From: Bacillus altitudinis 41KF2b | GTDB taxonomy: Bacteria > Bacillota > Bacilli > Bacillales > Bacillaceae | Direction: 5' to 3' | DNA length: 64,000 nucleotides | Assembly (NCBI RefSeq): GCF_000691145.1 | Contig: NZ_ASJC01000001.1 | Coordinates: forward strand, 1-64,000 | The notes under the pieces: model-generated | Told to the model about the DNA's origin: nothing | What the model saw: the letters and a program-made list of their open reading frames with translations, nothing else | Database searches by the model: none | Program-made: the position numbers and the translations under genes | In this document: in pieces, positions 45,129-53,306 of the stretch | How the letters are laid out: each line of letters opens with the position of its first letter | Numbering within the stretch: position 1 is the stretch's first letter

Positions 45129-45350
45129 TTACAAGTTACCAACAAGCGGTTGATCAATGACATCACTATCATACGTATTTGTCACACTTTTATAGTTGCT
45201 AATGCGTAATTGATCACCAGTGTTAAAACTGCCTGCGCCGGCAAACGTTTTAACCTGACTATTTGGAGAAATGGTGATGCAATCTCCAACATGAACGACT
45301 CCGCTCGTTCCGACGGCATTTACTTTAAAGGCTCCAACAATAGCCGGCAT
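45129..45350 (-). CDS. gerPA: Spore germination protein GerPA
   Basis: A 73-residue first gene of gerPA-PF, beginning [14 protein letters not shown], paralogous to GerPF. The ATG at 45350 has AAAGGATG 7-8 bp upstream; the ATG in that site was rejected as the start. The sigma-K-type promoter at 45405-45431 drives the operon in the mother cell late in sporulation. Confidence 0.93.
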   Translation of the reverse strand: MPAIVGAFKVNAVGTSGVVHVGDCITISPNSQVKTFAGAGSFNTGDQLRISNYKSVTNTYDSDVIDQPLVGNL

Positions 45351-45404
45351 AGCGGTGCACATCCTTTAGAAAAATAGGGCACTTCGTTTTTGGGCGTTTC
45401 ACCA

Positions 45405-45431
45405 TAGCTTATGATGGGTCTTTTAATATGT
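45405..45431 (-). promoter_or_regulatory. Sigma-K-type promoter of gerPA-PF
   Basis: On the minus strand AC, 16-bp spacer, then CATAAGCTA (45413-45405), an exact match to the sigma-K pattern AC-N16/17-CATANNNTA. B. subtilis gerP is transcribed by sigma-K. Confidence 0.7.
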
Positions 45432-45477
45432 GATTGTCTTTTTGAAGAACTTTGATGAGAGGAATGAAGTGTATGGT

Positions 45478-45639
45478 TTACCCTTTATTCGAGCATTCTT
45501 TAGAGGTGGTTTTGATGCCTTTATTCAAGAGTGTGTCAAGCTCTTGACTGCACCTGATGGTTTCTTCGGCATTCATTCCGAATTTTTTTGCGGTCTCAAT
45601 CAAATGTAATCTTTTTTGTTCAATTTCATAATTGATCAT
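45478..45639 (-). CDS. yisI: Spo0E-like aspartyl-phosphate phosphatase YisI
   Basis: A 53-residue helical protein with the signature SQELDTLLNK at residues 31-40, the catalytic motif of Spo0E/YisI/YnzD that dephosphorylates Spo0A~P and delays sporulation. A second helix (MINYEIEQKRLHLIETAKKF) precedes it, as in the family's helical hairpin. Its place between gerPA and the cotH-like gene matches B. subtilis yisI. The ribosome-binding site is weak (TGAGAG), suggesting low translation. A TATACT -10-like element lies at about 45695-45700. Confidence 0.88.
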   Translation of the reverse strand: MINYEIEQKRLHLIETAKKFGMNAEETIRCSQELDTLLNKGIKTTSKECSNKG

Positions 45640-45761
45640 AACGGACGCCAACTCTCACATTTTTTATCAAATAGAAGGATATGGTTAGTATACCCTATTT
45701 TTCTATAAAAAAAGCTCTTTCGTCAATATGAGAACTAAAGTGACAAAATTCGAAAGTGTCT

Positions 45762-46856
45762 TTACAGGTGCGATGTCTCTTTTTTAATCTCAGTTTGTAA
45801 ATAACGTCGTCTTTTGTTGATATACTGTCGGATTAATTCTCGCTCTGAACGCAGCATGTCTTGTCGGTTTTTCGTATATGGATCATCTCCAATTCGCTGC
45901 TCAATCGAAGCATGCCATGTCTCAATGATGGGGAGAAGCCGTTTTTCTAAAAAATGTGTATCTAGTACGTGCTGGAAAAGGGCATAATAGTCTCTTTTAA
46001 ATGCAGGGATGTCTAGTAATCTAGCGGTTAATGTATTGAAACCGCTGACTGGAATATAATCAAACGCCATTTCTTCTCCGTGAATATCACGACCCCAAGT
46101 CGCATCATAGTCCCAAGGCATTACTTGAAACCTTCCTTGATCATTCACATAAAGGGCATAGTTATGAACAAAGCCATCAAAATTTTGGGTACACACGACA
46201 CCAATGAGCCAGCGGAAATATTGTGTCACATCAAGATACTGCTCAATCTTATTTGCAAACGTGTCGTCCCTTGCGGTGTTCAAAAAGTAAATAAATTCAC
46301 TCAGCTGCTTGTCGTGTTCAGGAGTTCCCGTTTTTTTCTCATAACCGAGAAGAAGATGTTTTTTTGGCTTTTTATCAAATGAACTTAAAAGAGAGAAATT
46401 GGCGTCATCATCTACAGCATAATAAATGCCGCCACCATGCAGCTGTCGTTTTTGGAGGAACAGCTCATCTACAGATTCTATTTTTAAATATATGCCTTCT
46501 TTTCTTCCATTAATGGTCAGAAACACATGAGAAGCGGACGGGCTGAACACACCCATTTGTTCAAAGAAATAAAAAGACAGCCTGTTGCGAATGAAAGAAG
46601 GATCATTGTACTCTGCATTTAAGTGAAAAAGGGATTCGCCCTGTCTTTGCTTTGGTTTTCGATATTCAATTTGATAGGATTTTTTCTTGAGCTTTCGGAT
46701 GTGTGATCCTCGGTATGAGGCATAAATATGTGACTTCGTTTGGCCGGTTTTCAGAATGGCCTCGACGGGTTCATCGTTCCATACGTCCTTTTTTAAATCC
46801 ATGAGATCTTTTGGATGAATCCAGATATCCAGTTGTTTTAAAGGTTCTGTGTCCAT
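45762..46856 (-). CDS. yisJ: CotH-family spore coat protein kinase (YisJ position)
   Basis: A 364-residue atypical protein kinase of the CotH family, which phosphorylates CotG/CotB-type coat proteins. The likely active-site aspartates are Asp227 (TQNFDGFVHN) and Asp251 (MPWDYD at 246-251), close to those known in B. subtilis CotH (D228, D251). GGAGGG precedes the ATG. Its position matches B. subtilis yisJ, a cotH paralogue. The divergent neighbour is a CotG-like Ser/Lys-rich protein, the arrangement of true cotH-cotG. Either name is defensible. Confidence 0.88.
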   Translation of the reverse strand: MDTEPLKQLDIWIHPKDLMDLKKDVWNDEPVEAILKTGQTKSHIYASYRGSHIRKLKKKSYQIEYRKPKQRQGESLFHLNAEYNDPSFIRNRLSFYFFEQMGVFSPSASHVFLTINGRKEGIYLKIESVDELFLQKRQLHGGGIYYAVDDDANFSLLSSFDKKPKKHLLLGYEKKTGTPEHDKQLSEFIYFLNTARDDTFANKIEQYLDVTQYFRWLIGVVCTQNFDGFVHNYALYVNDQGRFQVMPWDYDATWGRDIHGEEMAFDYIPVSGFNTLTARLLDIPAFKRDYYALFQHVLDTHFLEKRLLPIIETWHASIEQRIGDDPYTKNRQDMLRSERELIRQYINKRRRYLQTEIKKETSHL

Positions 46857-47059
46857 GCGTTCATCACCCTCCTATATCTCCTCCACTATATGAAAATGAA
46901 GGAATGTCCTGTACCTGCTGGTAGGTATTCATGGAGTTTTCTAAGAAAGAGGCATTCGCCAAGAACACTTGTCTATCGAGTCTCGTAACATAAAGCAGAG
47001 AAGATAAACAGCTTTGTCTGTTTGTTTTGTCAGAGCACAGATTGGGAGGGGAATTGTTC

Positions 47060-47584
47060 GTGAGCACATTTGATCATTCGCATATTGAACATGCAGTTGA
47101 TTCACTTCGAAGTGAGGGGCGTGATCATCACTTAGATCGTGAACCTGAATCGGGACATTCGCACAAATCATCTCGTTCTCGTCATTCAAATCGCCGTCAC
47201 TGGTTCTTTGGTGGGGGAGGCTGCCGTAAGTCACATCGCAGCAAAAAAAGCCATAAAAGCTATCGCTCTAAAAAAAGTCGCTGCTCAAAGAAAAGTGTAA
47301 AGAGCGAGAAACCATGCAAAAGTAAAAAGTCGTATAAAAGCAAAAAGTCTTGCCGCAGCAAAAAGAGTGAACCAAAAAAATCATGCCGCAGCAAACACAG
47401 ATCACATCATAAGAAAAGCTGCCGCAAATCACACCGCAGCCATCGATCTAAACGTTCTCATCACCATAAACGGAGTCACTCTTGCCGAAGATGCGGGAAG
47501 AAAAAACATCATTCCCGCCATCAAGGAAATGTTGATCGTAAATGGGATCAAGGGAATATGTGGGAGTATCGACGCTACCGCTAA
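47060..47584 (+). CDS. cotG: CotG-like Ser/Lys/His/Cys-rich spore coat protein
   Basis: A 174-residue protein. Residues 1-55 are acidic/His-rich (STFDHSHIEHAVDSLRSEG). From about 60 it is a low-complexity, strongly basic array of K-S-x-R-S-K-K-S type units with scattered cysteines and, later, His/Arg clusters. It ends in a short tail with WDQGNMWEYRRY. Such arrays are CotH kinase substrates and help assemble the outer coat. GTG start 8 bp after GGGAGGGG. It is divergent from the CotH kinase gene. Repeats diverge from B. subtilis CotG in composition, so the call is by type. Confidence 0.82.
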   Translation: MSTFDHSHIEHAVDSLRSEGRDHHLDREPESGHSHKSSRSRHSNRRHWFFGGGGCRKSHRSKKSHKSYRSKKSRCSKKSVKSEKPCKSKKSYKSKKSCRSKKSEPKKSCRSKHRSHHKKSCRKSHRSHRSKRSHHHKRSHSCRRCGKKKHHSRHQGNVDRKWDQGNMWEYRRYR

Positions 47585-47604
47585 ATGTCAGGTCTTCATT
47601 TTTG

Positions 47605-47650
47605 AAACCCTTTTTAAAAGAGAGTATGATAAAAAAGGGTTTTTTTTATT
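47605..47650 (+). terminator. Terminator of cotG-like gene
   Basis: AAACCCTTTTTA / TAAAAAAGGGTTT stem followed by T residues. Confidence 0.65.
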
Positions 47651-47711
47651 TCGTAGAGAAATAAAAATGAGACATCATAATGTATTGAAATGAAGATTGT
47701 GAGGGGAAGAC

Positions 47712-48617
47712 ATGAAGTTTTTTACAGGTGAGATACATAACAGATTGTTTATCGGGGTCGTCATTGATGATGAATGGGTGATGGACGTCAAAAAGGCAGA
47801 AGCAAAACTATTTGAGCTAGAAACATTGCCAAACTCTTTATCTGAATGCATCAACATGGGGGACAAGTTTGTCGAACACGTCAAACAGCTTCTTGATTGG
47901 GCGGAGAAAAAAGAAGAAGACCGCGGCTCTTATGTCTATCCGCTTTCGGACGTGACACTCCATGCACCGATTCCAAAACCAACGAAAAACATCATGTGTG
48001 TTGGGAAAAACTATCAAGATCACGTCATGGAAATGGGAAGTGCGGCAGATATTCCTAAAGACGTGATGATCTTTACAAAGGCGCCTACCTCTGTTGTAGG
48101 GCATGAAGCGGACATTCTTCTCCATGAAGATGTGACAAGTGAATTGGATTACGAAGGGGAGCTTGCCATTGTCATTGGCAAAACAGGAAAGAATATTGCT
48201 CCTGAAGAGGTCCAAGATTACATTTTCGGTTACACCATTTTAAATGATATAACCGCAAGAGATTTGCAGAAAAAACACAAACAATTTTTCATCGGAAAAA
48301 GCTTAGATACAACTTGTCCAATGGGACCTTATATCGTTCACAAGTCAGTGATCGAGGATCATGGAGCACTCCATGTGGAAACAAAGGTAAACGGAGAGGT
48401 TCGTCAGTCTGCGAGTACGGAATTAATGATCTTCCCAATTGAAGACATTGTGTCAACTCTTTCAAAAGGGATGACGCTGGAAGCGGGAGACATCATTGCA
48501 ACAGGTACACCTTCTGGAGTCGGCAAAGGTTTTGAACCGCCAAAATTTTTAGCCTCAGGCGATCAGGTTGAAGTAACAATTGAACCAATTGGGACGTTAT
48601 CAAATCGCGTCAAATAA
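47712..48617 (+). CDS. yisK: YisK, fumarylacetoacetate hydrolase-family enzyme
   Basis: A 301-residue FAH-superfamily protein. A short N-terminal lid is followed by the catalytic domain with MCVGKNYQDHVMEMG, LDYEGELAIVIGK (acidic metal ligands), TARDLQKKHKQFFIGKSLDT and GTPSGVGKG. B. subtilis YisK is an oxaloacetate decarboxylase linked to cell-shape phenotypes. GTGAGGGG upstream of the ATG. Length identical to B. subtilis (301 aa). Confidence 0.93.
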   Translation: MKFFTGEIHNRLFIGVVIDDEWVMDVKKAEAKLFELETLPNSLSECINMGDKFVEHVKQLLDWAEKKEEDRGSYVYPLSDVTLHAPIPKPTKNIMCVGKNYQDHVMEMGSAADIPKDVMIFTKAPTSVVGHEADILLHEDVTSELDYEGELAIVIGKTGKNIAPEEVQDYIFGYTILNDITARDLQKKHKQFFIGKSLDTTCPMGPYIVHKSVIEDHGALHVETKVNGEVRQSASTELMIFPIEDIVSTLSKGMTLEAGDIIATGTPSGVGKGFEPPKFLASGDQVEVTIEPIGTLSNRVK

Positions 48618-48708
48618 AGGCGTGTTGACACAGGATTGTCGCTTTGTGTTCGACTTATTTCGTGGTACGATGAGAAGGTAATTGTTCTGATAAAGGGGGA
48701 AATCACAA

Positions 48709-49077
48709 ATGGGAACACATTTACATATTACAGCGTGGGTGCTAGGTATTATTCTATTTTTCGTTGCCTTTGCATTAGCAGGTAAAAACGATAAAGGCGC
48801 TAAAATTGTGCATATGATCGTACGCCTATTTTACTTGATTATTATTGCAACGGGTGTAGAGCTGTATGTTCGCACAGGAATGAAAATCCCGGGTTACGGG
48901 GGCGAGTATGTTGGAAAAATGATACTTGGTATTCTTGTGATTGGTTTCATGGAAATGGTCCTGGTACGCAAGAAAAAAGGAAAATCGGTGACGGGTGTAT
49001 TCATTGGTTTTATCGTGGTTGCTATTGTGACCATTCTTCTCGGCTTACGTCTGCCGATCGGTTTCCATATCTTTTAA
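48709..49077 (+). CDS. yisL: YisL, UPF0344 membrane protein
   Basis: A 122-residue protein with four hydrophobic helices. It begins MGTHLHITAWVLGIILFF and ends GLRLPIGFHIF, both typical of UPF0344. Function unknown. AAGGGGG upstream. Position and size match B. subtilis YisL. Confidence 0.9.
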   Translation: MGTHLHITAWVLGIILFFVAFALAGKNDKGAKIVHMIVRLFYLIIIATGVELYVRTGMKIPGYGGEYVGKMILGILVIGFMEMVLVRKKKGKSVTGVFIGFIVVAIVTILLGLRLPIGFHIF

Positions 49078-49079
49078 GA

Positions 49080-49119
49080 TAAAAAGGGCATTGCTTATCA
49101 AAAGCAGTGCCCTTTTTAT
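49080..49119. terminator. Bidirectional terminator between yisL and yisN
   Basis: AAAAAGGGCA.TGCTT / AAGCA.TGCCCTTTTT near-perfect stem between convergent genes. Confidence 0.88.
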
Positions 49120-49643
49120 GTGAGATCAAACTGAGACATCAGCCGGTGACCGTCAGACGTCGTCCATTCCAATTGAACTTGATTTGCGTCCGAATGATGG
49201 TGGCATTGAAGGGCAAGTGATTGCATGTCTCCTGAAAACTGAAAAAAAGACACGCGATGAGAAGGATGGAAGGAAGAGAAGACACAATCATAGACGGAAA
49301 AGCCAAGCTGTTCTACATAGTCAATGATCTGATAAAAGACGCTTTCCGGTACGAACATGAGCAAATCAAGCCACCCTTTAGAAAGAGACGCTGTATATTG
49401 AATGCGTTCACCGCCTTTTACCTCCATCAACTTCCCATTCTCACAAAGAACGACAGACCCGAGCAATTCTCCTTTTGTCCATCGATCCTTTTCTTTCAAA
49501 CAGATCATAGAACTTTGAAGGCTTTCAGGCATCATGATGTCTCCTTCTTCGTCTTCAATCAGACAATGACCGTTTTCCATCAGTAAGTATCCGTTACACC
49601 ATTTTGGGTGGTTTTGCTGAAGATAGGTCATGCGGTTCTCCAT
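49116..49643 (-). CDS. yisN: YisN-like protein of unknown function
   Basis: A 175-residue soluble protein beginning MENRMTYLQQNHPKWCNGYL. No catalytic motif was seen. It has several short beta-like segments and an aromatic, acidic middle (CLIEDEEGDIMMPESLQS). The ATG at 49643 follows AAAGGAGG with 8-bp spacing; a longer frame from 49679 lacks a site. The assignment rests on position before asnO. B. subtilis YisN is somewhat longer, and the wprA gene between yisL and yisN there is missing here. Confidence 0.7.
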   Translation of the reverse strand: MENRMTYLQQNHPKWCNGYLLMENGHCLIEDEEGDIMMPESLQSSMICLKEKDRWTKGELLGSVVLCENGKLMEVKGGERIQYTASLSKGWLDLLMFVPESVFYQIIDYVEQLGFSVYDCVFSSFHPSHRVSFFQFSGDMQSLALQCHHHSDANQVQLEWTTSDGHRLMSQFDLT

Positions 49644-49799
49644 TCGCAAAACCTCCTTTCCTCTTTCTTTTCTTACCAAATGAAGCTTGTCCTATACACA
49701 GGAGGAAAAAAGGACAAATCAACTATCAAGGAGACGATGCATAAACTAAGAAAGGCTAAATGAGAACACTTGATGAAAAACGGATGGGAGCTGATGATG

Positions 49800-51641
49800 A
49801 TGTGTGGAATAACAGGCTGGGCAGACTTTAAAAAGCAGCTCATCCAACAGGATCATGTAATCAATCAAATGACAGATACATTATCTAAACGAGGGCCGGA
49901 TGATACAAATACGTGGAAAAGTGAGCACGTTCTTTTCGGCCATAAACGGTTAGCCGTTGTCGATGTTGAAGGCGGAAAGCAGCCGATGACATATACCCAT
50001 CAACACCATGATTATACGGTGGTATACAATGGAGAACTCTATAACACAGAGGATATACGAAAAGAATTATTCAAAAGGGGGCACCGCTTTCTTGGGCATT
50101 CTGATACAGAGGTTCTTCTTCACGCCTATACAGAATGGAAGGAAGAGTGTGTGACCCATTTTAATGGAATTTTTGCATTTGTCATTTGGGATAGTGAACG
50201 TGAATTATTATTTGCAGCGAGAGACCGGCTCGGTGTTAAGCCATTTTTCTATACAGAACGTCATCATTCCTTTTTGTTTGGCTCAGAAATCAAAGCACTT
50301 CTGGCTCATCCTGAAATGAAAGCCAAAGTGGATCATGAAGGGTTATCAGAAATCTTTGGTTTAGGGCCGTCTAGAACACCAGGGCAAGGCGTATTTAAAG
50401 GGGTGAAAGAGCTGAGACCTGCTCATGCTTTAACCTTCTCAAAAGATGGTTTGCGTGTGTGGAGGTACTGGAATGTCAAAAGCAAGCAGCATACAGATTC
50501 GCTTGATGACACCGCTCAGCACGTGAAGGAACTCTTTACGGATGCTGTTACAAGACAGCTCGTCTCTGATGTGCCTGTATGTACGTTTTTATCGGGCGGT
50601 GTGGATTCTAGTGCCATTACGGCCATTGCCGCCAAGCACTTTGAGAAAATAGGGAAAGCCCCGCTGCATACGTATTCCGTTGATTACGACGGAAATGATC
50701 AATTCTTTGAAGCAAGTCAATTTCAGCCCAATGCTGACGGGCCGTGGATTGATCGAATGACCAAAGCGTTTCAAACGAATCATCACAGCTGTATCATCGG
50801 GCAAAAAGAGCTGGCTTCTTATTTAAAAGAAGCGGTTGAAGTGCGAGATTTGCCGGGGATGGCAGATATTGATTCTTCCTTACTATGGTTCTGCCGAGAA
50901 ATTAAAAAGGATTTTGTTGTCGGTTTATCAGGTGAATGTGCAGATGAAATTTTTGGAGGTTACCCATGGTTTCACATGGCAAGCGAAACCAATGGATTTC
51001 CGTGGATGAGATCAACGGAAGCACGCATTCAGCTTCTTCAAGACTCATGGCAAAAGAAATTATCACTGAAGGAATATGCGCAAAGCAAATATGAAGAAAC
51101 CGTGGCAGAAACCCCTCTTTTAGATGGGGAAACTGGAGTAGATAAAGCCCGAAGAGAACTTTTTTACTTAAATATGATTTGGTTTATGACAACACTGCTG
51201 GATCGAAAAGATCGTATGAGCATGGGTGCGAGCCTTGAGGTACGTGTACCATTCGCAGATCATCGTCTTGTTGAGTATGTATGGAATATTCCTTGGGAAA
51301 TGAAAATGTATGGAAATCGGGAAAAAGGGGTTTTGAGAAAAGCATTAGAGGGAATTTTACCGAATGAAGTGCTTTATCGCAAGAAGAGCCCTTATCCGAA
51401 AACACATCATCCTGCTTATACTCAGGCGGTAAAAGAGATGTTAACAGATTGTCTCGCGCAAAAGGATTCTGTGCTTCATGAATTTTTAGATCCACATCAA
51501 TTAAAACAGCTGATTGAAACAGAAGGGGCTTCTTTCCAGGTTCCTTGGTATGGTCAGTTAATGAAAGGCCCACAGCTCATTGCCCATTTGGCACAGATTC
51601 ATCATTGGTTTGAAACATATCGAATTGATATAGAAGCATAA
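49800..51641 (+). CDS. asnO: Glutamine-hydrolysing asparagine synthetase AsnO
   Basis: A 613-residue enzyme that makes asparagine from aspartate, ATP and glutamine. The N-terminal glutaminase domain begins MCGITGWADF, where Cys2 is the nucleophile, so the start at 49800 is required; an ATG 30 bp upstream would bury it. KRGPDDTN, NGELYN and SGGVDSS (the PP-loop of the synthetase domain) follow. GGGAG lies 9 bp upstream. In B. subtilis asnO is the sporulation-associated one of three synthetases. Confidence 0.93.
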   Translation: MCGITGWADFKKQLIQQDHVINQMTDTLSKRGPDDTNTWKSEHVLFGHKRLAVVDVEGGKQPMTYTHQHHDYTVVYNGELYNTEDIRKELFKRGHRFLGHSDTEVLLHAYTEWKEECVTHFNGIFAFVIWDSERELLFAARDRLGVKPFFYTERHHSFLFGSEIKALLAHPEMKAKVDHEGLSEIFGLGPSRTPGQGVFKGVKELRPAHALTFSKDGLRVWRYWNVKSKQHTDSLDDTAQHVKELFTDAVTRQLVSDVPVCTFLSGGVDSSAITAIAAKHFEKIGKAPLHTYSVDYDGNDQFFEASQFQPNADGPWIDRMTKAFQTNHHSCIIGQKELASYLKEAVEVRDLPGMADIDSSLLWFCREIKKDFVVGLSGECADEIFGGYPWFHMASETNGFPWMRSTEARIQLLQDSWQKKLSLKEYAQSKYEETVAETPLLDGETGVDKARRELFYLNMIWFMTTLLDRKDRMSMGASLEVRVPFADHRLVEYVWNIPWEMKMYGNREKGVLRKALEGILPNEVLYRKKSPYPKTHHPAYTQAVKEMLTDCLAQKDSVLHEFLDPHQLKQLIETEGASFQVPWYGQLMKGPQLIAHLAQIHHWFETYRIDIEA

Positions 51642-51724
51642 CAAAGGGTCGGCTTTCTTGCACTTGTTGAAAGGAAGTCGGCTTTTTTGCTACATAACAT
51701 GAGACTTTTAGAGCACATCAAAAG

Positions 51725-51752
51725 TTGATCTAACCGCTTCAATTTGTATAAT
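51725..51752 (+). promoter_or_regulatory. Sigma-A promoter of the carotenoid operon
   Basis: TTGATC (51725-51730), 16-bp spacer, TATAAT (51747-51752), about 36 bp before the first desaturase start. Confidence 0.6.
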
Positions 51753-51788
51753 TAACTTAAAGTGAATTAATTTGGAGGAAAAAGGATA

Positions 51789-53306
51789 ATGAAAATCATT
51801 GTGATCGGAGCAGGACCAGGGGGACTTGCAGCAGCTATGATGTTGCAAAGCAAAGGACATGATGTTCATATATATGAAAAACAGTCCTTTGTTGGCGGAC
51901 GTAACTCTAAGTTTCAACTTGGTGATTTCACGTTTGATACAGGTCCTACTTTTCTCAGTATGATTCATATTGCAGAGGAACTATTCACCTTTGCCGGTAA
52001 AAATCTCTATGATTATATAGATGTGATTGAATTAAAAGAAATGTATAGGTTAATCTTTCAAGATGAGAAGCTTGATATGATTCGAGATCGAGACGAAATG
52101 TACAAACGACTAGAAGCCTTTGCACCTGGTGAGGGCGAAGGGTATGTACGTTTTATGAATGATACAAAACGAAAAATGGATCGCCTAACGCCGATTCTAC
52201 AAAGTAAAATGGATCGTTTCCATCATTATTTGCGTCCAAAGGTCATCAAAGCACTTCCTCAGCTCTCATTAAATAAAAGCTTATATGATGTGCTGTCGGA
52301 TTATTTCTCAAATGAATCAGTGAAATATGCCTTTACATTCCAATCAAAATATTTAGGGATGTCACCTTGGGAATGCCCAGGAGCGTTCTCAATTCTTTCC
52401 TTTATGGAGCATGACACAGGCGTTTATCATCCGAAAGGCGGAGTGAATCAGCTGTCAGAAGCGATGGCAAAGGCAGCTGTTGAATCTGGGGCTACCCTTC
52501 ATCTATCAACTGGAGTTGAGAAGTTGCTGACGGAAGGCACGAAAGTGAAGGGCATTCGCTTAGAAACCGGTGAAGAAATACAGGCAGATGAGGTCGTCGT
52601 AAATGGTGATTTTGCACACGTGATGACAAAGCTTGTAGAGCCGGGTCTTTTAAAGAAATATAGCGAGAAGAAACTGAAAAAGAAAAAATTCTCATGCTCC
52701 ACCTTTATGCTGTACCTAGGTTTAGATACGATATATGATGAGCCGCATCATACCATCGTTTTTTCCGATGACTATGCGAAGTTCGTCAAAGAGATTACGA
52801 AAACCTTTGAGCTGCCGGATGATCCGTCCATTTATATTCAAAATGCAAGTGTGACAGATGATTCGCTTGCGCCAAAAGGCAAGTCCGCTCTTTATGTGTT
52901 AGCACCCGTTGCCAATAATCAAAGCGGTATTGACTGGGAAGCGCATCAAGAAGAATTTAGAGAGCTTGTGCTGGATACACTGGAGCGGAAAACGGGCTTT
53001 AAGAATATCAGGCAGCATATTGAAGTCGAGCGGATGATCACGCCGAAGCATTGGGAAGAAGAGCTGTACGTGTATGAAGGAGCTACATTTAATCTTGGTC
53101 ACCAGTTGACGCAGATGATGGTACTCAGGCCGCATAATGAATTTGATGAGTTGAAACACTGCTGGCTCGTTGGTGGAGGAACCCACCCAGGCAGTGGATT
53201 GCCAACCATTTTAGAATCAGCGCGTATTACGACAAATGCGATTCTGTCAAAAGAGAAACATACGCATAAAAGAGTGCCACATCAAGAAAAGGGGAGCGCC
53301 TCATGA
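51789..53306 (+). CDS. crtN: CrtN-type phytoene desaturase family protein 1
   Basis: A 505-residue FAD enzyme of the CrtI/CrtN family. The N-terminal dinucleotide motif VIGAGPGGLAAAMML is at about residues 4-18, GGRNSKFQLGDFTFDTGPT follows, and the C-terminal signature GGGTHPGSGLPTILESARI is intact. It probably desaturates 4,4'-diapophytoene to diaponeurosporene or diapolycopene. GGAGG lies 10 bp before the ATG. It overlaps the second desaturase by ATGA. Which desaturase performs which step cannot be read from sequence. Confidence 0.87.
   Translation: MKIIVIGAGPGGLAAAMMLQSKGHDVHIYEKQSFVGGRNSKFQLGDFTFDTGPTFLSMIHIAEELFTFAGKNLYDYIDVIELKEMYRLIFQDEKLDMIRDRDEMYKRLEAFAPGEGEGYVRFMNDTKRKMDRLTPILQSKMDRFHHYLRPKVIKALPQLSLNKSLYDVLSDYFSNESVKYAFTFQSKYLGMSPWECPGAFSILSFMEHDTGVYHPKGGVNQLSEAMAKAAVESGATLHLSTGVEKLLTEGTKVKGIRLETGEEIQADEVVVNGDFAHVMTKLVEPGLLKKYSEKKLKKKKFSCSTFMLYLGLDTIYDEPHHTIVFSDDYAKFVKEITKTFELPDDPSIYIQNASVTDDSLAPKGKSALYVLAPVANNQSGIDWEAHQEEFRELVLDTLERKTGFKNIRQHIEVERMITPKHWEEELYVYEGATFNLGHQLTQMMVLRPHNEFDELKHCWLVGGGTHPGSGLPTILESARITTNAILSKEKHTHKRVPHQEKGSAS

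Noticed and set aside
46864..47067. Possible small gene on the minus strand just upstream of the CotH kinase gene
   Set aside because: Its only decent internal ATG gives a 22-residue peptide whose end is the kinase ribosome-binding site; it also overlaps the start of the CotG-like gene.
47200..47540. Tandem DNA repeats or CRISPR-like array in the Ser/Lys region
   Set aside because: The periodicity comes from KS/RS codons in a coding repeat; units vary in length and there are no spacers.
51640..51705. Terminator after asnO
   Set aside because: GTCGGCTTTCTTGC and GTCGGCTTTTTTGC are direct, not inverted, repeats; only a 5-bp CTTTC/GAAAG stem is possible.
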